From RGIG8244 sp045639325 (lineage in GTDB: Bacteria; Verrucomicrobiota; Lentisphaeria; Victivallales; UBA1829), in assembly GCA_045639325.1 (NCBI GenBank), contig JAZUCU010000001.1, positions 1 to 48,573 of the forward strand: 48,573 nucleotides of DNA, read 5' to 3'. Below the pieces are notes generated by a model. The model did not search any database. It saw only the letters and a program-made list of their open reading frames with translations, and was not told where the DNA came from. The position numbers and the translations under genes are program-made. Shown one piece after another: positions 23,931-32,583 of the stretch (the first letter of the stretch is position 1; each line of letters begins with the position of its first letter).

Positions 23931-25547
23931 GTGTTCAAATTCATCAAAAAAAATATTGAAGCAATCTTCCGGGGCATTCGCTCTGCTGTTTCTCCCGCCG
24001 CCCCTGCTTTACCTCCTCCTGAAAAGGAAAGAAAAAAATTCAAAAAAGGCGAAACTGTCCGCAAACAGCGCGGTAACGGCAAAGAACCTTATGTGCGGAT
24101 GGCTGACCGCCGTGCTCCCCACAATGACGGTGCAAGAAAGCCCAAGAAAAAACAGCAGCCGTCCGCAAAGGAACAATCCGTACCCAAATCTCATGCGAAA
24201 GATCAGACACCTGCGGTCCGTACTCCCGTACCCATGCCTGCTGAATTGATTCCGCCGCCCGAAGACCCGGAAAAAATGCGGTTCTTTGATTTGGAATTGG
24301 CAAAAGAAATTCTTGCCGCAACACAAACGCTCGGCTTCTCCTATTGTACAGAAATTCAGAAAAAATGTCTTCCTTTCGCAATCAAAGGTTCCGACCTTGC
24401 AGCAAAGGCCCAGACCGGGACCGGTAAGACTGCGGCCTTCCTGGCTTCTACCATGACCCGTCTGTTACAGAAACCGGTCGAAAACCGTAAGAGCGGAACC
24501 TGCCGTGTGCTGGTGCTTTCCCCCACCCGTGAACTGGCGATTCAGATTCATAAGGATGCGGAAGCCTTGTCTCAGCATACATCTCTGCATAACGTTGTAA
24601 TCTTCGGCGGTATGGATCACAAAGGCCAGCGCGAATCTCTTCAACTGGGCGCGGATATCCTGATCGGTACGCCGGGACGTATTCTTGACTACAGCCGGAG
24701 CGGACATCTTGATCTTTCTCAAACCGAAATTCTTGTGATCGATGAAGCTGACCGGATGCTGGATATGGGCTTTATTCCCGATGTCCGCCGGATTGTTTCC
24801 AAACTTCCGCCTGCGGGAGTCCGCCAGACCATGTTGTTCAGTGCTACACTTGAGCCGGAAGTGCTGCGTCTTGCCGACGCTTTCCTGAAGAATCCGGAAT
24901 TTGTGGAATCCGAACCGGAACAGGTGATTACGGATCTGATCGATCAGCATTTCTATGCGGTTCTTTCTGAACAGAAACTGCCTTTCCTGCTTTATCTGAT
25001 CCGTACGCTCCAGCCGGAACGTCTGATTATCTTTGGTAATATGAAACATCACAACCGGGATCTGGTGCGGGAGCTCTATTCTTACGGCGTGGATGCCGAA
25101 CTGCTTTCCGGTGACGTCCCCCAGGAAAAACGCATCAAGGTCCTGGAACGTTTCCGTTCCGGTGCAACAAAAGTTCTGGTTGCGACTGATGTGGCGGCGC
25201 GCGGTATCCATGTTGACGGCATTACCCACGTCCTGAACTACGATCTCCCGGAACAGCCCGATGATTACGTTCACCGTGTCGGCCGTACCGGTCGTGCTGG
25301 TGTGAAAGGCACTGCCATCAGCTTTATCTGTGAAGTCGGAGCTTTTGCTCTGCCTGCCATTGAAAAATATGCCGGTATGGAAATTCATACCGTTCAGCCG
25401 GAAGAAGATCAATTGATTCTCCCGGAAAAAGTACGTAAAGCACCGGAATTGCCCCGTGTGCAGAACCATAACAATAATTCCGGAAGAAACGGCGGCGGCA
25501 GATTCCGCAGCGGTCCCCGTTCTTACGGCAGAGGCGGACGCAGATGA
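23931..25547 (+). CDS. DEAD-box RNA helicase with basic N-terminus and RGG-like tail
   Basis: A 538-residue ATP-dependent RNA helicase. The Q motif region (FFDLELAKEILAA ... TEIQKKCLPF) is followed by Walker A AQTGTGKT, PTRELAIQI, GTPGR, DEADRML, SAT, and the second-domain motifs DVAARGIHV and HRVGRTGRAG, all intact. A basic, Pro/Lys-rich N-terminal extension (about 1-105) and a Gly/Arg/Asn-rich tail (RNGGGRFRSGPRSYGRGGRR) flank the core; both should bind RNA non-specifically. The start is a GTG at 23931 with a weak ribosome site, so the N-terminal boundary is uncertain. RhlE-like proteins act in ribosome assembly and RNA turnover. Its stop overlaps the next methyltransferase start (ATGA). 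Confidence 0.93.
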   Translation: MFKFIKKNIEAIFRGIRSAVSPAAPALPPPEKERKKFKKGETVRKQRGNGKEPYVRMADRRAPHNDGARKPKKKQQPSAKEQSVPKSHAKDQTPAVRTPVPMPAELIPPPEDPEKMRFFDLELAKEILAATQTLGFSYCTEIQKKCLPFAIKGSDLAAKAQTGTGKTAAFLASTMTRLLQKPVENRKSGTCRVLVLSPTRELAIQIHKDAEALSQHTSLHNVVIFGGMDHKGQRESLQLGADILIGTPGRILDYSRSGHLDLSQTEILVIDEADRMLDMGFIPDVRRIVSKLPPAGVRQTMLFSATLEPEVLRLADAFLKNPEFVESEPEQVITDLIDQHFYAVLSEQKLPFLLYLIRTLQPERLIIFGNMKHHNRDLVRELYSYGVDAELLSGDVPQEKRIKVLERFRSGATKVLVATDVAARGIHVDGITHVLNYDLPEQPDDYVHRVGRTGRAGVKGTAISFICEVGAFALPAIEKYAGMEIHTVQPEEDQLILPEKVRKAPELPRVQNHNNNSGRNGGGRFRSGPRSYGRGGRR

Positions 25548-26026
25548 GTGGGAATCCTATCCGGCTGAGTATCATTCTTGATAACTTGCGCAGTGCGCAC
25601 AATGTGGGTAATGTCTTCCGGATTGCGGAAGCGGTTGCCTGTGCGGAGATTATTTGCTGCGGTTACACGCCGGCTCCGCCTCATCCCAAACTGGTCAAAA
25701 CTGCTATGGGGTCGGATTCCATGGTTCCGTGCCGCATCTTTTCCACGGCGGCGGAAGCGGTCCGTGCGCTCCATGAGGAAGGCGTGAAAGTTTATGCCGT
25801 TGAAACGGTTGACAATGCTGTTGATGCCTGGGATTTTCCTTATCCGGAACGTGTTGCCATTCTTCTTGGCAATGAAGCTCTCGGCATTTCTGCGGATGCG
25901 TTGGCGGAAACCGATGGCGCTGTTTCTCTCCCCATGCTGGGTGAAAAAGCGTCGATCAACGTCGGAAACTGTGCCGCAGTGGTTGTATATTCCATCCTGA
26001 AACAATGGAAAGGTGCTGCAAAATGA
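25544..26026 (+). CDS. Short SpoU/TrmH-family RNA methyltransferase
   Basis: A 160-residue SPOUT methyltransferase with only the catalytic domain and no N-terminal substrate domain, like TrmL or the minimal TrmH group. Motif 1 is LDNLRSAHNVGNVFRIAEA, motif 2 ILLGNEALGI, and motif 3 LPMLGEKASINVGNCAAVVV. Overlaps the helicase stop and the NAD kinase start by four bases each, a sign of tight translational coupling. RNA target (tRNA or rRNA) unknown; the helicase neighbour suggests rRNA. Confidence 0.9.
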   Translation: MSGNPIRLSIILDNLRSAHNVGNVFRIAEAVACAEIICCGYTPAPPHPKLVKTAMGSDSMVPCRIFSTAAEAVRALHEEGVKVYAVETVDNAVDAWDFPYPERVAILLGNEALGISADALAETDGAVSLPMLGEKASINVGNCAAVVVYSILKQWKGAAK

Positions 26027-26787
26027 AAATTTTTCTCCATGGCAAACATCTTGATGTGATTGCGGAAACATTGCAGTCGCAAGGCTTCTGTGTTGTTGCC
26101 GACCCTGCCGCTGCGGATCTTATTCTTTGCTATGGTGGAGATGGTGCGATGCTGGGGGCTGCGGCTCTTTATCCGGATAAAATCAAATTCCCTGTGCGGG
26201 ATGCCGAAACTGCTCCCCTGTGTGCGCAACATTCTCTGGAAACGCAGTTGCAGTTGTTGCAAGACGGTAAATTGTCTTTAACAAAATTGCCCCGTCTCTG
26301 CGGAGAAGCAAAAGGCAAACGGTTGTACGGTGTCAATGATATTTTCATTCATAACCGCATCAATGTAAGTGCTATGCGTTATAATGTGCGGATCGATGGC
26401 GAATTGTACGGCGAAGAAATCGTCGGCGATGGTGTCGGCGTTTCCACGGTGCATGGCTCCACGGCTTATTACCGCAGTATTACCCACAGTATTTTCCGTA
26501 CCGGGATTGGGCTTGCATTCAGCAACAGTACGGAATTGGTCAACCACCTGGTTCTGCCGGAAAACAGCCGGATTCATATTACTATCCTCCGCGGTCCGAG
26601 CGAAATGGTTGCAGATAATTCCCTTGAGACTGTGCAGCTGGATGAAGGTGATGAAGTTACCATTCAGATGAGTGGCGAATGTACCCCCGTATTGGGACTG
26701 GACATCTTTATGTGCCCGGTCTGCCGGAAAATGCGCCATGATTTACGCAATACTTTATCCAGCAAGAATAAGGGTAATATCCGATGA
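26023..26787 (+). CDS. nadK: NAD kinase
   Basis: A 254-residue enzyme phosphorylating NAD to NADP. The active-site GGDG lies at 38-41 (LCYGGDGAML), the NAD-binding segment reads GDGVGVSTVHGSTAYYRSI, and the family's late ITILRGPSEMVADNS region is present. ATG 26023 overlaps the previous stop as ATGA and is preferred to 26005, which would add six residues. The C-terminus has a CPVC pair that is unusual for NAD kinases and might bind metal, but only two cysteines are seen. It is coupled to CoaB, another nucleotide-cofactor gene. Confidence 0.88.
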   Translation: MKIFLHGKHLDVIAETLQSQGFCVVADPAAADLILCYGGDGAMLGAAALYPDKIKFPVRDAETAPLCAQHSLETQLQLLQDGKLSLTKLPRLCGEAKGKRLYGVNDIFIHNRINVSAMRYNVRIDGELYGEEIVGDGVGVSTVHGSTAYYRSITHSIFRTGIGLAFSNSTELVNHLVLPENSRIHITILRGPSEMVADNSLETVQLDEGDEVTIQMSGECTPVLGLDIFMCPVCRKMRHDLRNTLSSKNKGNIR

Positions 26788-27419
26788 AGCTCATGATTTC
26801 AGCCGGCCCCACAAGGGAAGCCATCGACCCGGTTCGTTTTATCACCAATCATTCCAGCGGAAAAATGGGCTATGCTCTGGCAGAAGCCGCCGTTGCTGCC
26901 GGTTATGATGTTATTCTGGTATCCGGCCCGGTGACTCTGAAACAGCCGGAAGGTTTGGCGGAATTTGTCCCCGTGATTTCGGCTGCGGATATGGCGGAAG
27001 CGATTAAATCCCGTTTTCCGCAAGTAGATGCCTTTATTTCCTGCGCTGCGGTTGCGGATTATCGTCCGGTCGAGATTGCAACGCAGAAGATTCATAAGCA
27101 GGATGGTGATATGGTGTTGCGTCTGGAACGTACGGAAGATATTCTTCTTACGCTGGGCGGGTTGAAACAGCCCCATCAGACACTGATTGGTTTTGCCGCG
27201 GAAACGGAAGATCTCCGTGCGCGTGCATTGAGTAAAATGGAACGGAAAAATCTGGATTGGATCGCAGCCAATACGGTTGGCGTTCCGGGGCGCGGCTTTC
27301 AGGCAGATACCAATGCCGTAACGTTATACGCCCGCACCGGGGAAGTTTTTGATTTTCCGTTGATCGATAAAAAAACATTAGCCGGGCAAATGCTCAAAAC
27401 AATTTTCAAAGAGAGGTAA
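26784..27419 (+). CDS. coaB: Stand-alone phosphopantothenoylcysteine synthetase (CoaB domain)
   Basis: A 211-residue protein matching only the C-terminal CoaB half of the usual CoaBC fusion. It joins 4'-phosphopantothenate and cysteine in coenzyme A synthesis. Motifs: ISAGPTREAIDPVRFITNHS with the nucleotide-binding SSGKMGYALAEAA, AAVADYRP, the Lys-containing GFAAETEDL and KNLDWIAANTVG. The N-terminal CoaC decarboxylase (flavoprotein) half is absent and there is no room for it upstream, so CoaC must be encoded elsewhere. It overlaps the NAD kinase stop by four bases. ATG start is firm because of that overlap and the domain start. Confidence 0.9.
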   Translation: MKLMISAGPTREAIDPVRFITNHSSGKMGYALAEAAVAAGYDVILVSGPVTLKQPEGLAEFVPVISAADMAEAIKSRFPQVDAFISCAAVADYRPVEIATQKIHKQDGDMVLRLERTEDILLTLGGLKQPHQTLIGFAAETEDLRARALSKMERKNLDWIAANTVGVPGRGFQADTNAVTLYARTGEVFDFPLIDKKTLAGQMLKTIFKER

Positions 27420-27428
27420 GGTTTCATT

Positions 27429-27992
27429 ATGAATAGAACAACAGCTTTATTGATTCTCGCTCCGGGGTTCGAAGAAATCGAAGCCCTTGCAACTGCGGAT
27501 ATCCTCCGTCGTTTGAACTGCCGTGTGCTCCTTTGCGGGCTGGATGGTATCACCGTCAGAGGCAGTCATCACATCACGGTTACGGCCGATACCACATTTG
27601 ACGAAGCCCCCATTGATTCCGCATCGGTCATCATTCTTCCCGGCGGTCTCCCGGGCGCAACGAATTTGCGTGATTCCGAAAAGTTGATTGCTGTATTGCG
27701 TCAATATCATCTTGCCGGCAAATATCTTGCCGCTATCTGTGCCGCGCCGATCGTCTTCAAATTCGCCGGAATTGCAGATGGTGCGATTATGACCGGTTAC
27801 CCCGGATGTGAACCCCTTTCCGGTGCCGATGACCTTCAGTTCACCGGTAAAATGGTGGAATGTGACAATGGTCTGATTACCGGCAAAGGGCCCGGTGCAA
27901 CGCCTTACTTTGCTGCTGCAATTGCAAAACATGTGTTCGGTGTAGAGGAAGAAGAAATCACCAAAACATTGGCTGGCATGTTTATAGCGTAA
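27429..27992 (+). CDS. DJ-1/PfpI-family protein
   Basis: A 187-residue protein of the DJ-1/YajL group. The nucleophile Cys104 is in AAICAAP, the supporting glutamate is in LAPGFEEIEA (Glu15/16), and DVIILPGG-like VIILPGGLPGA is present. Relatives are small chaperone-like or glyoxal-detoxifying proteins of the cytosol. It lies 9 bp after coaB with an AGAGAGG site and closes the operon. It ends 3 bp from a convergent gene with no terminator between them. Confidence 0.93.
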   Translation: MNRTTALLILAPGFEEIEALATADILRRLNCRVLLCGLDGITVRGSHHITVTADTTFDEAPIDSASVIILPGGLPGATNLRDSEKLIAVLRQYHLAGKYLAAICAAPIVFKFAGIADGAIMTGYPGCEPLSGADDLQFTGKMVECDNGLITGKGPGATPYFAAAIAKHVFGVEEEEITKTLAGMFIA

Positions 27993-27995
27993 GCT

Positions 27996-28796
27996 TTACT
28001 TTTTCACTTCCGGCTTGATCCAGTTTTCGTCTGAGCCTTTGAAGTACAACGGTGCGTCTTCGTGATCCGTAATGCGGATGCGGAGACGTTTCTGTTTTTG
28101 CGCCGGTGTCCACTTGAGCAGAAGGGTATTTTCGCCTTTATTCATCGTCACTGTTACAGGAATGATTCCCCGCTGGAAAACATGGGCTTTCTTTGCGGGC
28201 TGAGAAACGGTTTTTCCATTGAAATACACCGTTAGGGTTCCGTCACACGTGATGAGCAGTTTGCCATTCGGAATGGTGTCGATTGCATTGAGTCTGGCAG
28301 CAAGCCAGATTTCGCCCGGCAGATTTTTGATCCGTGTCAGATTGAGTTCCCCTTTCAGAATGGTAAAGCGTTTGCATTGCCATGCCTGGGGTAATTTTTC
28401 AGTAAATAATTTTTTGATATCTTCCGGAGTACCGGCAAGCATTGCCCAATCTTTCAGGCAGGTATCTGCAATGAATTCAGCGGGAAATTCCTGCTGCTGA
28501 TAAACGGGTGTCAGTCGATCCCAATCTTTTTTCTCCAGAATGGTACCGGCTTTCCGTTGTGCGTTGCGCAAGCCCGTGATGGTTTCCCTGGGCGCATATT
28601 TTTTCTTGCCGGATTGTTTTTTGATGGAAGCCTTTGTATATTCCGGCGGCTCATCCAGACGCAGAAGCAGAACTGATGCAACATTGGACAGTTTGTATTT
28701 ACATTCTGCAAAAATCCAGGCGGCACAAATAAACAGCAGCAGACAGATCAACGGAAGACGTCCCCGTAGAAATTCGACTGTTTTTTTGATACCCAT
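27996..28796 (-). CDS. Membrane-anchored protein with beta-sandwich-like C-terminus
   Basis: A 266-residue protein not matched to a known family. One N-terminal membrane helix (about 14-29, RLPLICLLLFICAAWIF) should anchor it with the rest outside the cytosol. A charged spacer (KKQSGKKKYAPR) is followed by a mixed region, and residues about 165-250 look like a galactose-binding or PA14-type beta-sandwich (TCDGTLTVYFNGKTV, NKGENTLLLKW). Such domains occur in polysaccharide-related proteins of this phylum. It follows a small lipoprotein gene by 5 bp, so the two are one operon. Its role is unknown. Confidence 0.75.
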   Translation of the reverse strand: MGIKKTVEFLRGRLPLICLLLFICAAWIFAECKYKLSNVASVLLLRLDEPPEYTKASIKKQSGKKKYAPRETITGLRNAQRKAGTILEKKDWDRLTPVYQQQEFPAEFIADTCLKDWAMLAGTPEDIKKLFTEKLPQAWQCKRFTILKGELNLTRIKNLPGEIWLAARLNAIDTIPNGKLLITCDGTLTVYFNGKTVSQPAKKAHVFQRGIIPVTVTMNKGENTLLLKWTPAQKQKRLRIRITDHEDAPLYFKGSDENWIKPEVKK

Positions 28797-28801
28797 GATT
28801 C

Positions 28802-29179
28802 TTATTTCCCGCGTTCTCTTGCTTTGATCTTCTGTTTATCCCAATCCGGGAGCATGATGTTTTTGCGATAATAGTCATAACCGAATCCCACTAGACGGTC
28901 TTCGAACTCTGCGAAAACAAAGGGGCAGCATTCATCGCGGGTGATGCAGCCGTCATACCATTGTGGATTGGTGTAATAGAAAATGATTTTCTCTGTCTGA
29001 AACACTTCCGCAGGCGGTTCGCCCATGATCTTGATGACTTCTGCCTTTGTCATGCCGATTCGGATATTTTCCATTTTCTTTCTGTTTTCCTGTGCTTCAA
29101 AATATCCGCATGATGTCAGCATGGAGATCAACAGCATGCCGAATACTGCGATGACTGATTTCTTTGATATCGTTTTCAT
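28802..29179 (-). CDS. Small lipoprotein with BamE/SmpA-like domain
   Basis: A 125-residue lipoprotein. The signal (MKTISKKSVIAVFGMLLISM) ends in the lipobox LTSC, with Cys24 as the lipid site. After a short linker, IRIGMTKAEVIKIMGEPP matches the conserved start of the SmpA/OmlA (BamE) fold, found in outer-membrane assembly factors and other small envelope lipoproteins. Three cysteines (CITRDECC) are distinctive. True BamE would be near the beta-barrel machinery; here it sits with an uncharacterised anchored protein, so a different role is possible. Confidence 0.8.
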   Translation of the reverse strand: MKTISKKSVIAVFGMLLISMLTSCGYFEAQENRKKMENIRIGMTKAEVIKIMGEPPAEVFQTEKIIFYYTNPQWYDGCITRDECCPFVFAEFEDRLVGFGYDYYRKNIMLPDWDKQKIKARERGK

Positions 29180-29249
29180 ACAACTTCCATTTTGTTAAAA
29201 CCCGACCCCGGGCCATTATTTTTTTATGCCTGAAATTTGCAACAGGGAA

Positions 29250-29277
29250 AATATACCACGGAAAACGGTACTTGCAA
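29250..29277 (-). promoter_or_regulatory. Promoter of BamE-like lipoprotein operon
   Basis: Minus strand: TTGCAA (29272-29277), 16-bp spacer, TATATT (29250-29255), about 70 bp before the start. Confidence 0.5.
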
Positions 29278-29329
29278 ATAAATTTTCAGTTATGAATAAA
29301 AAAAATACATTTTTTTGTTGATTTTTTAT

Positions 29330-29357
29330 TTGAAAATTTTCATTTTGATATTAATAT
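29330..29357 (+). promoter_or_regulatory. Possible promoter of LysM lipoprotein gene
   Basis: TTGAAA at 29330-29335, 16-bp spacer, TAATAT at 29352-29357. It leaves an approximately 110-base leader. The region is so AT-rich that other assignments are possible. Confidence 0.35.
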
Positions 29358-29470
29358 ATAGGGGTAAGTCAAAGTTTCCTTTTTTCCTTGTTTCAGAAAA
29401 TGGATTTTTTGATTTTTCATTCCAGGTCAGTCTTAATTTTATATAAAAATTTACTTTAGGAGGTAATGTT

Positions 29471-30628
29471 ATGAAGTCTCTTTTCCGGCTCAATCGCTCT
29501 CTTTTGCTTTTACCTGTTTGCGCAGCTGCAGTTGTTACTGTCGCAGGCTGTTCCATGGAAACGGAACTGCTTTTGCCGGAAGGTGCTTTCACTCCCGAAA
29601 ATTCCGCCGCCATCCCCAGCAATAATGTAAGCCCCGCTCCCGGAATCGGCATCCAGGGCCCTGCGGACAGCGCATCCATCGGCGGTACAACTACCGTTGA
29701 TGATGTCCTTGATATGCAGCCTGTTTCTGTCCCCGCTGCTAAAGAACCTGTAAAAGATTCTGTAAAAACTCCCGATGCCCCGGTGCGCCGTCCTGCCGTT
29801 TCCAAAACCGTCGCCGGAGAAGTCTATAAAGTAAAGAAAGGCGATACCCTCGGTTCCATTGCAAAACGTTACAAAACCAATTGGCGCGCTCTTGCAGAAT
29901 ATAACGGACTTGATGGCAACGCACGTATTTTTGTCGGTCAGACAATCCGTATCCCGGTTACCGCTGCTTCTGCATCCCCTGCAAACGCTCCTGCAAAAAC
30001 CGCAACCGCAAAACCGGCTGCAGATTCCGGTAAGATTCATGTCGTTAAGAAAGGCGAATTCCCCGGCAAAATTGCTGCCATGTATAAAGTCAAAGTCGCC
30101 GATTTGCTTGCGTTGAACAACCTTACTGCAAAGTCAACCATTCGCGTCGGACAGAAATTGCGGATCCCCAATGCTTCCGCCGCTCCGGCAAAAAATGTCA
30201 AGAAGGATGCTGCCAAGAAGCCTGCCGCGAAAAAAGCTACAAAGAAAGTTACAAAGCAGCCCGCCAAGAAGGCAGATAAAAACGTCCGTAAGTCTGACAA
30301 TATCCCCGTTGTAGACGAGCAGAAACAGCAGAAAACAACCGGCGATGACGTTCTGGATGATCTCGACGGCAAAGAGAATGCTGCAACATCCAAGACCACC
30401 GTTGCAGTTTCTGCTTCTACCAATGTCGCGGTTGCCACTCCCGCTGCTGAAAAAGAAGCCGCAAAAGATTCTCATACGCTGTCATTGACTCTTGACAAAG
30501 ATATGACTCTGGAGCAGGCAGCCAAAGCATTTGACCGTTCCGTTGAATCTTTGAAAAAATGCAATCCTTCTCTGAATGACGGCGATGTAATCAAGGCCGG
30601 TACAACACTTGCAGTTCCGATCTTCTGA
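29471..30628 (+). CDS. LysM-repeat lipoprotein
   Basis: A 385-residue lipoprotein. The signal ends in VAGC (Cys27), so the protein should be lipid-anchored. Two clear LysM domains follow a flexible Pro/Ala/Ser spacer: about 117-162 (YKVKKGDTLGSIAKRYKTN) and about 193-236 (HVVKKGEFPGKIAAMYKVK). A third, more degenerate LysM-like stretch closes the protein (MTLEQAAKAFDRSVESLKKC). Between the second and third domains lies a Lys/Ala-rich segment (KKDAAKKPAAKKATKK), likely disordered. LysM domains bind peptidoglycan, so it may tie the outer membrane to the cell wall. An AGGAGG site precedes the ATG, indicating strong expression. A membrane-protein gene follows closely. Confidence 0.9.
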   Translation: MKSLFRLNRSLLLLPVCAAAVVTVAGCSMETELLLPEGAFTPENSAAIPSNNVSPAPGIGIQGPADSASIGGTTTVDDVLDMQPVSVPAAKEPVKDSVKTPDAPVRRPAVSKTVAGEVYKVKKGDTLGSIAKRYKTNWRALAEYNGLDGNARIFVGQTIRIPVTAASASPANAPAKTATAKPAADSGKIHVVKKGEFPGKIAAMYKVKVADLLALNNLTAKSTIRVGQKLRIPNASAAPAKNVKKDAAKKPAAKKATKKVTKQPAKKADKNVRKSDNIPVVDEQKQQKTTGDDVLDDLDGKENAATSKTTVAVSASTNVAVATPAAEKEAAKDSHTLSLTLDKDMTLEQAAKAFDRSVESLKKCNPSLNDGDVIKAGTTLAVPIF

Positions 30629-30648
30629 TTCTGTACTTTGTGTCATTT

Positions 30649-32571
30649 ATGAAAAAAAATAAAATTTTTGGCGCAATTCATGCTTTTATGTTTTGCGCCT
30701 TTTTCTTTTCTTTCATCTTCCGGTCAGAAAATTATCTGCTCCGGAGTTTTCCTGTCGAATACTGTTCCTTTTTTGCCGCCTATTTCAATGCCGAAATATT
30801 GGCGTTTGCCGGTTGCGCCGTATTCTTCCTCTGGTTCGCGGTTATCTGGAATCTCCGGATGCATTACCGGCTGTTTCTCATTCTTTTATTGACCCTCGGC
30901 TGTCTTGCCACATGGTGGCTCGGATGGGCGTTTGTCGCCTGTGTCCTTGCCGTCGCTGCTTTGAGCACGGCGTTACCCTTTGCCGTCAATTACGAACGTT
31001 TTGACCCAGCGCGTCTGTTCTGGGGATTCCTTGCGGTTTCCCCTGTTGTCTACTTCCCGAATCTCTATTTTTACGCCGGAATCATTGCGCTGATTGTGAT
31101 TATTGCCCAACGGGAAATCCCCGGAATCCGTTTCTTCGGACGCCTTATTCTGGCTTTTATGATGATTACTGTATTCCTTTTCGGGGCGTTTGCCGACGAT
31201 AAAAAGAATATCGTCCCCGACTTTTCTGCCGAATATTTCCGGCAGAATTACGAACTGATGATGCTGGCTTATGCCCAACACGGTGCCATCCCGGAAAATA
31301 CCAGAAGCTACTTCAATCATCCCTGGCGCAACATGAATGAGCTTTCTGCACTTGTCACGAAACTTTCCGTCGATCGCGATGAAAATATGTCCGCTTATTT
31401 TGCCGGCGACCAGTTCCGTTATTCCGCCGAGCATGATTTGATGTTGCAAGGCAAACATATCCCTGCGCCCGATGGGAAAACGAACCTCTTTGCCCGTCCC
31501 TCTGTCGTGCTGATCCCATATCCCGCCACCGGGGATTATTCCAAACTGATCAATGCGGGGAACGTCCTGTATTACGGCGATGCATGGCGCAACTATGCCT
31601 TTTATACCGTGGAAGGTCTGACCAAACAGAAAAAGAACATGAAGAAGAACGGGATCCTTGCCCTGCAGCTTCCGGATAATTATGATCATGCCGCCCCCAT
31701 CCTTGCCGCCGTGAAAAAGGTGTTCAAACATACCGTCATCCTCCGGTGGAGCGGAATCTATGTCTTGGCATCCGACCGCAAATTGACGGCCGATCCCCAT
31801 GTCCTTGACCGGAATGCCGTCAATGCCGGAATCTACCGGTATATGTACGCACCGTACCGGATTCTGCTTTTGGCATTGACCACTTACCAGGACGATGCGG
31901 AAGACGAACGGTTGACCCGTGCTGCATCCGATGTTGCCCCCCGTTCTCTGCGTGATTTACCTGTATTGACAACCACAAAACAACCCCATGTGGGCTGGGC
32001 GCAAATAATCTTCCGTAACATTCTGGACTATGCGGTATGGATTCTGCCTGTACTCTTTCTACTCTATTGTTTCTGCCGTTATTGGTATGCGGGAGTGCCC
32101 GGCGCAAAATTGCCGTTCCAGTCCTTTGAAACCGGATTGATTGCGGGCGTAACCTTTTTGATTCCGGCCTTGATTTATTCCTTGAGCATGCATATATCGC
32201 TTTTGAAAGTGATTTCTGCTGAGACGGTGACGTTGTTCTGTTTTGCGGCGATGATCATGCTGTTATTTGTCCGTGGAAAAGCGGCATCCTCCTTTCCTGT
32301 CCGGATTCTGATGGCACTCCTATGTATCATCGCCTTTTTTGTGTTGGATATTTCGAAGACGTTGTTATGTTGTATATCCTTATTGAGTGGTATTGCGGCC
32401 ATTTGTGCGGGACAATGTCCTCATCGTTGCCGAATGCCCTTCTGGTTCCTTGGCATGTCCTTTGCCTGTCTTCTGACGCCATTCCTGTGGTACAGTCCCC
32501 TTTTATTCTACCCGACGGGCTGCATCATTCTGTGCTACATCCTTTTCGCCGGCTATAAACAGAAACAATAA
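30649..32571 (+). CDS. Polytopic membrane protein with degenerate spermidine-synthase-like domain
   Basis: About 640 residues. The N-terminal ~190 residues form six or so membrane helices, a soluble domain follows (about 195-425), and the C-terminal part has six further helices. The soluble part ends in MKKNGILALQLPDNYDHAAP and a strand ending YVLASDRKLTADP, recalling the end of the methyltransferase-like domain in membrane-linked spermidine synthase-like proteins (leader gene product type: PGG, Q-P, then late basic strand). The SAM-binding glycine loop is not visible, so the enzyme is probably inactive or different. ATG 30649 is preferred to the GTG at 30640, which would add three residues. 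It follows the LysM gene with no separate promoter seen. Function unknown. Confidence 0.7.
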   Translation: MKKNKIFGAIHAFMFCAFFFSFIFRSENYLLRSFPVEYCSFFAAYFNAEILAFAGCAVFFLWFAVIWNLRMHYRLFLILLLTLGCLATWWLGWAFVACVLAVAALSTALPFAVNYERFDPARLFWGFLAVSPVVYFPNLYFYAGIIALIVIIAQREIPGIRFFGRLILAFMMITVFLFGAFADDKKNIVPDFSAEYFRQNYELMMLAYAQHGAIPENTRSYFNHPWRNMNELSALVTKLSVDRDENMSAYFAGDQFRYSAEHDLMLQGKHIPAPDGKTNLFARPSVVLIPYPATGDYSKLINAGNVLYYGDAWRNYAFYTVEGLTKQKKNMKKNGILALQLPDNYDHAAPILAAVKKVFKHTVILRWSGIYVLASDRKLTADPHVLDRNAVNAGIYRYMYAPYRILLLALTTYQDDAEDERLTRAASDVAPRSLRDLPVLTTTKQPHVGWAQIIFRNILDYAVWILPVLFLLYCFCRYWYAGVPGAKLPFQSFETGLIAGVTFLIPALIYSLSMHISLLKVISAETVTLFCFAAMIMLLFVRGKAASSFPVRILMALLCIIAFFVLDISKTLLCCISLLSGIAAICAGQCPHRCRMPFWFLGMSFACLLTPFLWYSPLLFYPTGCIILCYILFAGYKQKQ

Positions 32572-32583
32572 CGGATTGTATTC

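Larger units (their letters stand above)
29180..29470. other. Divergent intergenic promoter region
   Basis: About 290 bp, strongly AT-rich, between the minus-strand lipoprotein and the plus-strand LysM gene. Each direction has a readable promoter. A CCCGACCCCGGG stretch lies at about 29201-29212. No small gene was found. Confidence 0.5.

Noticed and set aside
30640..30648. GTG start three codons upstream of the membrane protein ATG
   Set aside because: ATG 30649 begins the basic-hydrophobic N-terminus directly; the upstream part adds only MSF and no better ribosome site.
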